Shown piece after piece: positions 18,057 through 28,300 of a stretch of 64,000 nucleotides of DNA. Location: the NCBI GenBank assembly GCA_964472015.1, contig CAYYIP010000009.1:1-64000 (forward strand). Direction: 5' to 3'. The first letter of the stretch is position 1. Each line of letters opens with the position of its first letter. The notes beneath the pieces were generated by a model. The model worked only from the letters and a program-made list of their open reading frames with translations. It was not told the DNA's origin and made no database searches. The position numbers and the translations under genes are program-made. Source of the DNA: JAAYTD01 sp964472015 (lineage in GTDB: Bacteria > Bacteroidota > Ignavibacteria > Kapaibacteriales > UBA2268).

Positions 18057-19442
18057 CTAATTCATATTAAATGTTTCTATTATATACTCTAATAACTTTT
18101 CATAAAAGAACGCATCTTCTAAAGGAACCCATAAATATAATTTAGCTAAATCTCCTTTATTATTTACAGCATAGTATTCTATTATATATCTTTTTTCCAT
18201 CCCATTATCGTCATATTCAGCTTTTACAAGACCCTGTATTAAAAGTGGATTAGAATTAAATAACTTCCTAAAAGTAATTCTATAATAATTATATTTTGAC
18301 CTTTCCATTTCACGTTCTAAAATATATTTATCAGCAATTAATGCCATTTTAGCTAAAATATCATTAGTTTCATTTGTTGTTGTATCTTTTATATTATTTT
18401 TTATGATTTTTAATTCTCCCCCAAAATTATAAGCAATAGTATCTGCATTTACTACATTGTAAAAATCTTTATTAAAAAATTTAATAATAACAGTATCTTG
18501 TACTGTATCTTTTTTATCATAAGAAAAAGCACGCCAATTCTCAGGTATTTTAAATTTAAATGATTTATCAGCAGGAACTACTTCTTTATATTTTAATAAA
18601 TTAATTTGAACCCCTTTTTCTTTTTGTATTTTTTCAATTTTTATATAATCTAATTCTGCTTTTTCACTTTCTTGTAATTCATTATAACATAAAGCTCTAT
18701 TATTTAATATATCAACATTGTTTGAATCTATCTCTAAAATTTTTGTAAAGTATTCAGACGCCTTTTCATAATCTTTCTTAAAAAAATACGAATTTGCCAT
18801 ATTTTGCATTAAAAACAAATTTTGATTATTATTTTTTTCTATTAATTTATATTCTATTAAAGCTTTATCATATTGTTTTAATGCAGCATAAGTTTGTCCT
18901 AACATCATAACTATATTAAAATTTTCTACATCGCTTGGACAAACTTTTTTAGCAATAATAAGATCTTTTAAAGCTTCTGAATATTTAGCTTGATTAAAAA
19001 GAAGTCTTCCCCTATTAAAAAAAGCATCTGCCCGTTTATCATTTAATTCTATTGCAGTAGAATAACTTATAAAAGCACTATCAAGCTCACCTAAATTTTC
19101 ACACGCCGCACCTTTCAAATTATGAACATCATAATTTTTATTAGATTTTTCAATATATTTATTGGCCATAAGTTTAGTAATATCTGAACGTCCTAAATAT
19201 AAATTACATATACCTATATCAATCAATACAGATAAAGAATCGGGATATTTTTTATATAATTCATTAGCAATTACAATAGCTTCTTTATAATTGCTTTTTG
19301 ATAAAAGTAATTTTATTTCTTGCGATTTTATATTAAATTCTGAAACTTCTTGCGAAAAAGAATTTTCCATAAATAGAAATAAAAATAAAATAAAAAAACA
19401 TACATTTTTTAATAATGATCTTATAGTCATAAATAATTTCAT
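18057..19442 (-). CDS. Exported TPR-repeat protein
   Basis: 461 residues with a signal peptide (hydrophobic 14-27, cleavage likely near SFSQ). Residues about 35-270 form tetratricopeptide repeats, e.g. DVHNLKGAACENLGELDSAF, ADAFFNRGRLLFNQAKYSEA and NMANSYFFKKDYEKASEYF. The C-terminal about 170 residues are a beta-rich domain I do not recognise (VPADKSFKFKIPENWRAFSY onward). TPRs usually mediate protein contacts; a periplasmic scaffold role is inferred. The gene begins 2 bp after tsaB, so the two are translationally close and cotranscribed. Confidence 0.8.
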   Translation of the reverse strand: MKLFMTIRSLLKNVCFFILFLFLFMENSFSQEVSEFNIKSQEIKLLLSKSNYKEAIVIANELYKKYPDSLSVLIDIGICNLYLGRSDITKLMANKYIEKSNKNYDVHNLKGAACENLGELDSAFISYSTAIELNDKRADAFFNRGRLLFNQAKYSEALKDLIIAKKVCPSDVENFNIVMMLGQTYAALKQYDKALIEYKLIEKNNNQNLFLMQNMANSYFFKKDYEKASEYFTKILEIDSNNVDILNNRALCYNELQESEKAELDYIKIEKIQKEKGVQINLLKYKEVVPADKSFKFKIPENWRAFSYDKKDTVQDTVIIKFFNKDFYNVVNADTIAYNFGGELKIIKNNIKDTTTNETNDILAKMALIADKYILEREMERSKYNYYRITFRKLFNSNPLLIQGLVKAEYDDNGMEKRYIIEYYAVNNKGDLAKLYLWVPLEDAFFYEKLLEYIIETFNMN

Positions 19443-19444
19443 AG

Positions 19445-20110
19445 TTATATTTTCATTTTTGGAATAAATTCTTGAATATATATAGGAACTAATTTAGCAG
19501 AATCAGTAAATATTGATTTTTTATATAAGTTAAAAGCATAACGACCTATTATAGAAGCCGTTAATGTTTCACAACTAAAATATAATAAATTTTCAAAAAT
19601 AGGTTCATTTGATACAACAAATGTATCCTCTTTTAATTTGTCTTTTAACACATCAAAATTAATTATAGATATATCTTCAATTACTTTCATTTCTTTATCA
19701 AATTTTTGACAATAAAATAAATTCGAATGAGAAGGAATAATTGCTAATATATTTTTTATATTAGATTCTTTTATTTTATCAATAGTTATGATATTATAAA
19801 CCATTGCACTTAAAGTAGGAACTGCTATCAATTTTGGAAAATTGTCAATCGTTAATCCTTTTGCTATAGCCGCTCCTATTCTTAAACCCGTAAAAGAACC
19901 CGGCCCGTTTGAAATAGCAATAGCATTTATATTTTTTAAGTCTAATTCATTGTCAACTAAACATCTCCTAATAAATTCAGCACACAATTTATCGTGTTTA
20001 TTCCCTTTAAAAATAGTATACTCACATAAAACTGTTGTTTCACTTAACAAAGATACACTACAATTGCTTCCACTTGTCTCTATTGCTATGATTTTAGTAT
20101 CAGTCGTCAT
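19445..20110 (-). CDS. tsaB: tRNA threonylcarbamoyladenosine biosynthesis protein TsaB
   Basis: Partner of TsaD/TsaE in making t6A37 on ANN-decoding tRNAs. 221 residues, the usual size for the short ASKHA-fold paralogue. ILAIETSG-type start (IIAIETSGSNCSVSLL, 7-22), then NKHDKL near 37 and ISNGPGSFTGLRIGAAIAKGL (66-86), the family signature. The TPR gene follows after 2 bp. Upstream is a 269-bp divergent gap shared with rnhA, in which I saw only A/T runs. Confidence 0.93.
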   Translation of the reverse strand: MTTDTKIIAIETSGSNCSVSLLSETTVLCEYTIFKGNKHDKLCAEFIRRCLVDNELDLKNINAIAISNGPGSFTGLRIGAAIAKGLTIDNFPKLIAVPTLSAMVYNIITIDKIKESNIKNILAIIPSHSNLFYCQKFDKEMKVIEDISIINFDVLKDKLKEDTFVVSNEPIFENLLYFSCETLTASIIGRYAFNLYKKSIFTDSAKLVPIYIQEFIPKMKI

Positions 20111-20379
20111 ATTATTTAATTATTTCAATTATTGCTATTATTGCAATTTATAAATTTTTTTTGTAATTCTTATTATAATTATTTAATTTAATGCAAAATA
20201 TATTTGAATTATCATACATTAAAACTAAGTTAATAAATTATTATAAAAAAAACACATTTAATTTTTTATAATTTTATAATAAATAATTAGTATTATTATA
20301 TTTTTTTTTGTAATTTTACACTTAAATTGTAATTTAATTTTTTATTTAATTTATAAATATAATTAATAAATATCATAAT

Positions 20380-21057
20380 ATGCTAACAATATATACAGAT
20401 GGAAGTAGTCTTGGTAATCCAGGTAACGGCGGATGGGCCGCAATAATAAAAGATGATAAAAATAATATTATAGAATTAAGCGGCGGGTTTAAACATACAA
20501 CAAATAATAGAATGGAATTATATAGTGTTATTGAAAGTTTAAAATTTGCACATAAAAATAAAGAAACAACAATTTCTATTTTTACTGATTCACAACTTAT
20601 ATGTAACAGCATAAATAAAGGATGGCTTTATAAATGGACTAAAAATAATTGGCGAAAAAGTAACGGTACAAAAGTACTTAATATAGATCTTTGGGATACC
20701 TTAAATAGTCTGCTTGTAGGATTAAATGTATCTTTTATATGGATAGCAGGACATAACGGTATAGAAGGAAATGAACGATGCGATATGTTATGTAAAAAAG
20801 CAGCTGAACAAGCAACTTTAGAAGATACAGTATACATAAATACTATTAATTCACAAAATAATAATATAGATTTTTATAATAATAACTTATCAAATAACAC
20901 AACATTAAATTCAAATATAAAACATTCAACAGAAAAAAAGTATAAATATACTAGTAAGTGCGGAAATTATATTCTATATGTAAATAAAGAAAAGAAAATA
21001 GCTAATATTTATAATAAAGATAACATAAATAAAATATTAATTGAATTTAATTTGTAA
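20380..21057 (+). CDS. rnhA: Ribonuclease HI with C-terminal extension
   Basis: Cleaves the RNA strand of RNA-DNA hybrids. The catalytic domain (1-145) is complete: D7 in YTDGSSLGNPGNGGW, E46 in NRMELYSV, D70 in FTDSQL, H125 in AGHNGIEGNERCD and D135. About 75 extra residues follow. An Asn-rich low-complexity linker (about 155-182) leads to a small domain (TEKKYKYTSKCGNYILYVN, about 184-202), ending in IEFNL. Normal RNase HI is about 155 residues, so the tail is unusual; it does not match the N-terminal hybrid-binding domain of eukaryotic enzymes. The gene converges on truA with only 15 bp between the stop codons. Confidence 0.94.
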   Translation: MLTIYTDGSSLGNPGNGGWAAIIKDDKNNIIELSGGFKHTTNNRMELYSVIESLKFAHKNKETTISIFTDSQLICNSINKGWLYKWTKNNWRKSNGTKVLNIDLWDTLNSLLVGLNVSFIWIAGHNGIEGNERCDMLCKKAAEQATLEDTVYINTINSQNNNIDFYNNNLSNNTTLNSNIKHSTEKKYKYTSKCGNYILYVNKEKKIANIYNKDNINKILIEFNL

Positions 21058-21072
21058 GCATTAATAAAATAT

Positions 21073-21837
21073 CTAATTAATAAAAAAAGGATATGTTATA
21101 ATAGGATAATATATTCGGTTTAGTATCAATCCACATGCAGGTGCAAGAGTAGAATTGAAACTCCTGTCTTTCTGTTTTAAAGAATTTTCTACATCTTTTA
21201 TAGAACGTTTCCCTCGAATAACATCAAACATTGCCCCTATAATAGAACGTACCATCCCATAAACAAATCTATTCGACTTAATTATTAATTCAAAATTATA
21301 TTCATCAGTCTGTCGCCATTTACATAGATTAACATCACAAACATAATTTTTTATTGCAGTATTTTGTTTTGAAAAAGTTGTAAAGTCATTCTTCCCTTCA
21401 AATATATTTGCAACATCAAATAATAAATTTTTATCAAATTTATAAGGATAATATGCTGAATAATATCTATTGAATACTGTCTGCTTTGTACAAAATTTAT
21501 ATATATATTCTCTCGCAATAGCATCGCGTCTTGCATTAAAATTTAAGTTCGTAAACCATACATTATTAACAAAAATATCATTTGGTAAAAGCGAATTTAA
21601 TGCAATCGCCATTTTATCAGTGTTATTAATAATCAACTTATCTATATTAAAATTCACAATTTGGGCAGCCGCATGTACCCCCGCATCTGTTCGTCCTGCA
21701 CCAACAGTATTAATTTCTTCACCGTAAATACAAGATATTGCGTTTTCTATTTGCTGTTGTATCGTCTCAGCATTTATTTGCTTTTGCCATCCTGAATAAT
21801 TAGTTCCATCATATTCTACAGATAAAATTACTACCAT
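21073..21837 (-). CDS. truA: tRNA pseudouridine(38-40) synthase TruA
   Basis: Makes pseudouridine in the tRNA anticodon stem. 254 residues. VEYDGTNYSGWQKQ (7-20) and GAGRTDAGVHA (46-56), with catalytic Asp51. Also YIYKFCTKQ and NRFVYGMVRSIIGAMFDVIRGK, then SLKQKDRSFNSTLAPACGLIL; all are conserved in TruA. The gene is 57 bp downstream of the phosphatase-fold gene on the same strand. Confidence 0.96.
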   Translation of the reverse strand: MVVILSVEYDGTNYSGWQKQINAETIQQQIENAISCIYGEEINTVGAGRTDAGVHAAAQIVNFNIDKLIINNTDKMAIALNSLLPNDIFVNNVWFTNLNFNARRDAIAREYIYKFCTKQTVFNRYYSAYYPYKFDKNLLFDVANIFEGKNDFTTFSKQNTAIKNYVCDVNLCKWRQTDEYNFELIIKSNRFVYGMVRSIIGAMFDVIRGKRSIKDVENSLKQKDRSFNSTLAPACGLILNRIYYPIITYPFFIN

Positions 21838-21893
21838 AATAAATCATAATAAATAATATAAATTTAATAGAAAAATAATTATAAAATATATAC

Positions 21894-22610
21894 TTATTCT
21901 CCCTCACATGGACATATTTTTTGTCTAATTTCTTCCGAAATTTGAAATTCTTTAAAAGGTTTAAAATTTGCTATCATATTTTTTACATTATAAAATTTTT
22001 TATATGCCCCATCAGTATTTTTCTCCCAATATATCCTTGCTTGTTGGTTTGAATAATTACAAAATTGCATTAAAATCATTGATGCAACATAACCTGATTG
22101 ATGCCATCCATTCCAACAATGTAAATATATAGGTCCAAGTTCAGCATCATTTATTCTATCATATACCATTGATAATATTTCTCTTTGAGTTTTTATATTC
22201 ATTCCAGAATTTTGAATATATTTCAAAGTATCTGTATCAGAAGCTATCATTTTTTTTGCAGTAGAAAAATTCGTACCATATAAATAAATAGCAACTGAAA
22301 AACCCTCATTAAATAAATTTTCTAATCCATCAGGTGGTAACGGATTATGATTATGCCGTTTATTTGTTTTATGATAATAATTATTTGCACCCCCACGATA
22401 AGCAATCCCATGCAAAATAGGCTTCATATTACGTGTTCCATACAACGCATCAAAACCATTTCCGAAATTATCTGTTATTTTTTCGTTTAAACAATTTACT
22501 TCATAACGTTCTTTATAAAAATTAAGTTTCTCTTCAATATTTTTAAAATTTTTTGCATATAAATTATATATAAAAGAAAATACAAATAATATCAAGAAAA
22601 AAACCTTCAT
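21894..22610 (-). CDS. Exported phosphatase-fold protein lacking the catalytic arginine
   Basis: 238 residues with a signal peptide (hydrophobic 3-18). The centre looks like a dual-specificity or tyrosine phosphatase: a strand (AIYLYGTN), helices, then IYLHCWNGWHQSGYVAS. Cys165 sits in the P-loop, but the canonical HCx5R motif reads C-WNGWH-Q: the phosphate-binding Arg is Gln171. Following sequence (MQFCNYSNQQARIYWEKNTDG) suggests a distinct bacterial family. I recall HCWNGWH-type loops in other FCB proteins, so the change may be family-wide, but I cannot confirm this here. It may be a pseudo-enzyme or use a different chemistry. AAGG lies 9 bp before the ATG. It precedes truA on the same strand. 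Confidence 0.6.
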   Translation of the reverse strand: MKVFFLILFVFSFIYNLYAKNFKNIEEKLNFYKERYEVNCLNEKITDNFGNGFDALYGTRNMKPILHGIAYRGGANNYYHKTNKRHNHNPLPPDGLENLFNEGFSVAIYLYGTNFSTAKKMIASDTDTLKYIQNSGMNIKTQREILSMVYDRINDAELGPIYLHCWNGWHQSGYVASMILMQFCNYSNQQARIYWEKNTDGAYKKFYNVKNMIANFKPFKEFQISEEIRQKICPCEGE

Positions 22611-22930
22611 TATAAATACCTTTAATTTATTAATATCAACCTTGTTAATTTTTTTATTATATATATATATTATAAAAAAGATTTCATTTTTTTTATAATA
22701 TATTCAATTTTTAATTTCTTTCAAAAAATAAGTAAAATATAAAGCTAATTTTATTAGAAAAAATTATAAAATCAAATAAAAAAATAATAATTTTTAAAAT
22801 AAAAATTTGTTTTTATTCAAAAAATTATTATTTTGCAATTGTGATATGTGTAAAATTTTACACAAAACTTATTGAAAATGATTTTTTTTGACTTTTGTTC
22901 TTAGAATTACATAAGATTTTTTAATTATTT
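22611..22930. other. Divergent intergenic region before the NlpC/P60 gene
   Basis: 320 bp, strongly A/T, between two divergent genes for exported proteins. It holds an 18-nt perfect palindrome (22847-22864) and a TTGACT sequence at 22888-22893 that could be a -35 element for the rightward gene; no convincing -10 follows. Nothing else was seen. Confidence 0.6.
22847..22864. promoter_or_regulatory. 18-nt palindrome, possible operator
   Basis: TGTGTAAAATTTTACACA is a perfect palindrome with G/C-containing ends in an otherwise A/T gap. It lies 66 bp before the NlpC/P60 start and 236 bp before the divergent gene. A dimeric regulator site is inferred from symmetry alone. Confidence 0.35.
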
Positions 22931-23926
22931 ATGAAAACACAACCAAATAAAAAAATATATAAAACAAGACTAATAACCATCTTTACAATAATACTATTAA
23001 CTTTTATTTTTGTTTCAAGTAGTACAGAAATATTTGCTGCAAAAAGAAAAAAAAGAAGTAAACGTAAAGTAACAAGATTATACAATAAAAAGAAAACTAA
23101 AGCAGAAGCAATAGAAATATTAAAAAGTTCAGAAGAAGTTTCTGAATTAGCAGGTTTAGAAGCAACAAAAGCAAGAAATTCAACTGCATATATAGATGTT
23201 AATTTAGATACAATATCACACCGACCTATTGATTCTGTTATTATAAATAATAATAGTAATAGTAACAAAACATCTAACTTAAATACGACATCTATAAAAA
23301 CACATTCAGACATTGAATTATTAAAACATTATATAAATACAGAAAATGAAGAAGGCGAAGAAGGCGAAAATATAGAAGAATTAGAAGCGGAAGATGATGT
23401 TGAAATAAATATAGATGATTTCCGTTCAATATGGTTATTGTCAATGGGGTGCAATGATAATGAAAATGAAAAAACGTCTTTTGGCCAAAGTAAATCACAA
23501 CTTATGTCCTTAATAATGAATTGGTTTGGTATTCCTTATAAATTTGGTGGTCGTACATCATCGGGGATTGATTGTTCTGCTTGGGTACAAGAAATATTTT
23601 ACGAATCATGTAATGCACTATTACCACGTACTGCAAGAGAACAAGTACTAATTGGACGAAAAGTAAAACGCGAAAAATTAGAATTAGGTGACCTAGTTTT
23701 TTTCCATACTTATTCAAGACGATTTGCATCCCACGTAGGAATTTATCTCGGCGATAATTTATTTGCTCATGCAAGTTCACATAAAGGAGTTACAGTTTCA
23801 TCTTTAGAATCAACGTTTTACAATAATAGATTCATTTGTGGTCGAAGATTAAGTACAGTAGATATAGATAATTATAAAATAGCCTCGTCTGATAAAATAA
23901 CAACTAATTCCCAAAAAGAATTTTAA
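22931..23926 (+). CDS. NlpC/P60 family cell-wall endopeptidase
   Basis: 331 residues: a signal or anchor segment (hydrophobic 14-37), a very basic patch (AAKRKKRSKRKVTR, 36-49), and a low-complexity Asn/Ser then Glu-rich linker (105-165). The NlpC/P60 domain (about 186-310) follows. Catalytic residues are Cys215 in SGIDCSAWVQ, His268 in SHVGIYLGD and a polar third residue near His280/His284 in FAHASSHKGV. It should cleave D-Glu-diaminopimelate bonds in peptidoglycan, consistent with the diaminopimelate-type MurE here. A terminator follows at 23960-23986. Confidence 0.88.
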   Translation: MKTQPNKKIYKTRLITIFTIILLTFIFVSSSTEIFAAKRKKRSKRKVTRLYNKKKTKAEAIEILKSSEEVSELAGLEATKARNSTAYIDVNLDTISHRPIDSVIINNNSNSNKTSNLNTTSIKTHSDIELLKHYINTENEEGEEGENIEELEAEDDVEINIDDFRSIWLLSMGCNDNENEKTSFGQSKSQLMSLIMNWFGIPYKFGGRTSSGIDCSAWVQEIFYESCNALLPRTAREQVLIGRKVKREKLELGDLVFFHTYSRRFASHVGIYLGDNLFAHASSHKGVTVSSLESTFYNNRFICGRRLSTVDIDNYKIASSDKITTNSQKEF

Positions 23927-23959
23927 TAAAGTAAATAAAATATATATAATATATTAAAT

Positions 23960-23986
23960 AAAAGGCAGACTTTTTAGCTGCCTTTT
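23960..23986 (+). terminator. Terminator of the NlpC/P60 gene
   Basis: 9-bp perfect stem AAAAGGCAG/CTGCCTTTT (23960-23968 and 23978-23986), then GTTGTTTTT. It lies 34 bp after the stop codon. Confidence 0.85.
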
Positions 23987-24029
23987 GTTGTTTTTAAAAA
24001 TTAAAAATTAAATATAAAGGCAAAAAATT

Positions 24030-25325
24030 ATGATAAAAAGATATTCACGTCCTGCAATGGTTAATATATGGTCAGATAAAAATAAATATAAATTATGGTT
24101 ACAAGTAGAAATACTAGCCTGTGAAGCACAAGCTAATCTTGGCTTAGTACCTCATGATGCTCTTGAAATTATAAAAAAGAAAGCTAAAGTAGATGTTGCA
24201 AGAATCGAAGAAATTGAACAAAAAACAAAACATGATGTAATAGCATTTATAACTAGTATTGAAGAATATGTAGGCGAAGCATCACGTTTTATCCATTTAG
24301 GAATGACTTCAAGTGATGTATTAGATACAGCGTTAGCAGTACAAATTAAACAATCAGGGGAAATAATTCTTGAAGGAATGAATAAATTATCAGAAGTGCT
24401 AAAAAGACGTGCTATTGAACATAAACAAACAATTTGTATAGGACGTAGTCATGGTATACATGCAGAACCAATTACATTTGGACTGAAATTTGCCCTATGG
24501 TATGAAGAATGTAAACGAAATATAAAACGTATAGAAAATGCTTTAAAAGACACAAGTGTAGGAATGATAAGTGGAGCTGTTGGAACTTATGAACATTTAT
24601 CACCAGAAGTAGAAAAATATGTATGTAAAAATTTAGAATTAGAACCAGCTACTATATCCACACAAGTCGTACAACGAGATGCTCATGCAACATTTATATC
24701 TGCTCTTGCAATTGCATCAACTTTATTAGAAAAAATTACTACTGAAATTAGACATCTACAAAGAACAGAAGTTCTTGAAGCAGAAGAATATTTTTCACCC
24801 GGTCAAAAAGGTAGTAGTGCTATGCCACATAAACGTAATCCTATAGGCTCTGAAAATATTTGTGGGCAATCACGTTTATTACGTTCTTATTCTATTGCTG
24901 CTTTAGAAAATAATATATTATGGCATGAAAGAGATATATCTCATTCAAGTGTCGAAAGAATTATTTTGCCGGATGCTACTGTTACTTTTGATTATATATT
25001 AAATAGAACCATAAATATAGTAGATAATCTAATTATTTATCCTGAACGTATGAAACAAAATATGGATATTACAAAAGGATTATACGCATCACAAAAAGTT
25101 TTATTAAAACTTATAAATAAAGGATTAAAACGACAAGAAGCATATGAAAATGTTCAAAAATCTGCAATGCGTACTTGGAATGAACAAATACCTTTTTTAC
25201 AATCTCTATTAGAAAATCCAAGTATTATGCAACACCTAACAAAAAAAGAAATAGAAACGCTATTTTCTTTTGAAGAAATATTCAAAAATGTAGACTATAT
25301 TTTTAAAAGATGCGAAATAAAATAG
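24030..25325 (+). CDS. purB: Adenylosuccinate lyase
   Basis: Two steps of purine synthesis: SAICAR to AICAR and adenylosuccinate to AMP. 431 residues, usual length. His68 in TKHDVIAF and His141 in GRSHGIHAEPITFG match the catalytic histidines. The flexible signature loop is KGSSAMPHKRNPIGSENICG (260-279) with Ser262/Ser263. AAAGG lies 9-13 bp before the ATG. The gene stands alone between two terminators, with no other pur gene nearby. Confidence 0.97.
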   Translation: MIKRYSRPAMVNIWSDKNKYKLWLQVEILACEAQANLGLVPHDALEIIKKKAKVDVARIEEIEQKTKHDVIAFITSIEEYVGEASRFIHLGMTSSDVLDTALAVQIKQSGEIILEGMNKLSEVLKRRAIEHKQTICIGRSHGIHAEPITFGLKFALWYEECKRNIKRIENALKDTSVGMISGAVGTYEHLSPEVEKYVCKNLELEPATISTQVVQRDAHATFISALAIASTLLEKITTEIRHLQRTEVLEAEEYFSPGQKGSSAMPHKRNPIGSENICGQSRLLRSYSIAALENNILWHERDISHSSVERIILPDATVTFDYILNRTINIVDNLIIYPERMKQNMDITKGLYASQKVLLKLINKGLKRQEAYENVQKSAMRTWNEQIPFLQSLLENPSIMQHLTKKEIETLFSFEEIFKNVDYIFKRCEIK

Positions 25326-25360
25326 AATTTATTAAGATTATTTATAAAAAGTAATAAGGA

Positions 25361-25386
25361 AAAAAGAGCTGAATTCAGCTCTTTTT
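25361..25386. terminator. Bidirectional terminator between purB and the helicase gene
   Basis: Perfect 26-nt palindrome: 13-bp arms built on GAGCTGA/TCAGCTC with A5 and T5 flanks, 35 bp after purB and 6 bp after the helicase stop codon, which converge here. Confidence 0.9.
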
Positions 25387-25392
25387 ATTATT

Positions 25393-28300
25393 TTATTTAG
25401 TTTCTATTAACTCTATTAATTTTCTATAAACTTGTTTTTTACTAAGTAATTCTCTATTTCCTAATAATATAAATTGTTCTCTTGCCCTAGAAATAACAAC
25501 ATTAAGTTTTCTATCAACTTCTATTCCATCAATAATTTTAGTAACAGATAGTAAGTCTAATAAAAAACTATTATTTGTTGCTGTTGAATATATAATTATA
25601 TCTCTTTCTGAACCTTGAAATCGTTCAACAGTATCAACAGTTATTTTATTCTTTTGCTCTGCTGTTAAGCGCTTATATATTTCATTACATTGTAAACGCC
25701 AAGGTGAAATAACACCAATGGTTTTCTTTTCTAATAATTCATTAAATTCTATACTATTTATCAAATTAATAACAATATCTACTTCTTGCATATTTACTTT
25801 AGATACATATTTTTCAATTTCTGTATTAATAAATACATTTTTTAAATTATTCTTTACTACATCAGTTCGTTTTTTTAATCTATTTTTATAAAATAATGTA
25901 TTACATAATTTCATTACATTCATAGACATACGACTTTGCTCAGTTAATAAACCATATACATTCCAACTATTCTTTTTAGATAATCTAAGCAATCTTTCAA
26001 ATAAAGAATCTTTTAAATTATTAAACTCTATAGAATTCAAAGTTGCATCTTCTATCATAAGTTCTTTATCTGATACAGTAGAAATAGGCGGTAACTGTTT
26101 TTCATCACCTATCATAATAAAACGATTTACCTTAGACAATAACCCAACAATTTGAACTTCTAATATTTGTGTTGCTTCATCAATAATAATTGTATCAAAT
26201 TTTTTTAATTCAAATATTTCATCAGTCTTGTTTGCAGTAGCAACAGTAGAAACAAAAACTCTTGTATTTCTTATTTTATCATCCAATTGATCATAAGGAA
26301 TAAAACATATCAAATTTTCCTTATAGTTACTTACTCTATCATGCCCTAATTTAATAAAAGGAAAATCATTACTAATTTTCAATAATGCAGAACAAATTTC
26401 ATCCACCGCCCTATTAGTATTTGCTAGTAATAAAATATTTTCATCTGTTTTTTCTATTAATACTTTTACTAGATACCTTAATATAAAAGAAGTTTTCCCT
26501 GTCCCCGGTGGTCCTTGAATAAGAAAATAATTTTTTGAACCTATAGCCTTTTTTATAATAATCTTTTTCTCTTCATCCAAATCTTGTATATTATTTATAT
26601 AATCATTAATTTCATCATTATAACAAATATTTGCTTCTTTCAATCCTAAAATATAATCTTTATTATCAAAAATATTAAATATAAAATTATTTAAAGAATT
26701 ATATAAAGCAGAATTAGCCGATTCCATATAATCTTTTTCAATACACCAAAGATTTTTAGATAAAGAAGCTTTTTGAATAAATTTATTACGCAAACTAACT
26801 TCTATTGTTGTCTCTGTTATTGCTACAATAACACCTCTTAAAAGTTGCTTTTCACTAACTAAATTTATATCATCCGTTTCATTAATAAAAATTTTTTGAG
26901 GATATATTCTACAAATATCCCCAACCCTAAATATAGAAAATTTATCATTAGAACTTTTTTTAAATTTAAGATGCAATTGTTCGAAATCACTTTCCTCTGG
27001 TGAAAATGTTAAATCAGATATAATAGAAAGATTTTGTTGTTTTTCTTCAAATGCAGTCAACCAAAAAGATGAAATTGAATCCGTTCTATTTTGTCTATCA
27101 GAATAATATCCAACCTTATTAGAAAATATTTCCTTTGTAATAAAAGCTACTTGTTCAGTAAAATATCTTTTTTCTATGTCTGATAATCTATTCAATTTTA
27201 TATAAAAACTTTCAATATCATTTTTTAAAAATTTAGACATAGAATTCATCTGTTCTGCATTGAAACATTCATTAAATATAGAAGTATTTTTTAAAGATAA
27301 TTCACGATAATATGCAACTATCCAATTTCTATTATTAATAATATCCCTATGTACAAATTCATTATCATCAATAATACAACGAAGTTTATTATCTATAGCA
27401 GTATTAGCATACAAAATAGAAGAATTACCTTTCCTATTTTTATATGTAGCTCTTAATAAAATATTATAACATACAATTTGTATATAATGATTAATCCAAA
27501 GTGGTAAAAATAAAGTCTGATTTTCTAATTCATTTAAACCTACATTAACCTGTATAGTTGAAGTAGGCGGTTTACCAGATTTTAATTCAACAACATTAAT
27601 ATTTTTTTCTTTATCTATAGTCATTAAATCAAGACGGCCCTGCAATCCATATTTATAAGACATAAAAGTTGGCTCTATATAATTTTCAGTAGAAGAATAA
27701 TTTTTAATTATTATATCATAAAGCATTTTAAAAATTGAAAAAAAATATGAACGCCATGATCTTATAAATTTAACAATACTATTTTCTTCTTTTATAATAG
27801 AATTACTAATAAATGCATTTTGTACAACAAGAAAAGAAAGAGAATGTTTATTAATACTAATAGATAAAGCATGATTAAAATCACAGTCTTTATTTTCAAG
27901 TAATATATCAAACAATTCATTTACAATATTACCTTTTAAAAATAAATCATTCGTTGATAAACTAATAAATTTTTTTATAATAGGAATAATTGGGCTCTCA
28001 ATACCTTTATTAAAACATAAACAAATTTCTGTAACATCTATAAGAAAATCAGGTTCAAGCACAGCTATAGTCTTTGAAGTTACTAAATAACAGTAAGAAA
28101 GTTTATCTTCAGATTGCTCTATTTCTTTATATAAAGATTCATATATTATATGTGATTTTCTTAATAAAATATCTAATTCTATTTTTTTTAAATTAAAAAA
28201 TAATATATTAGAATATTTCCACGCCATTATTAACATATTATTTACCGATTTAGATAATATAATATTAACCTTATTAGCTTCTTCATCTATACAAGTCAAT

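Noticed and set aside
22921..23313. Leu/Val-rich frame opposite the NlpC/P60 gene
   Set aside because: It overlaps the whole N-terminal half of a well-supported gene on the other strand and arises from its Lys/Asn/Glu-rich coding.
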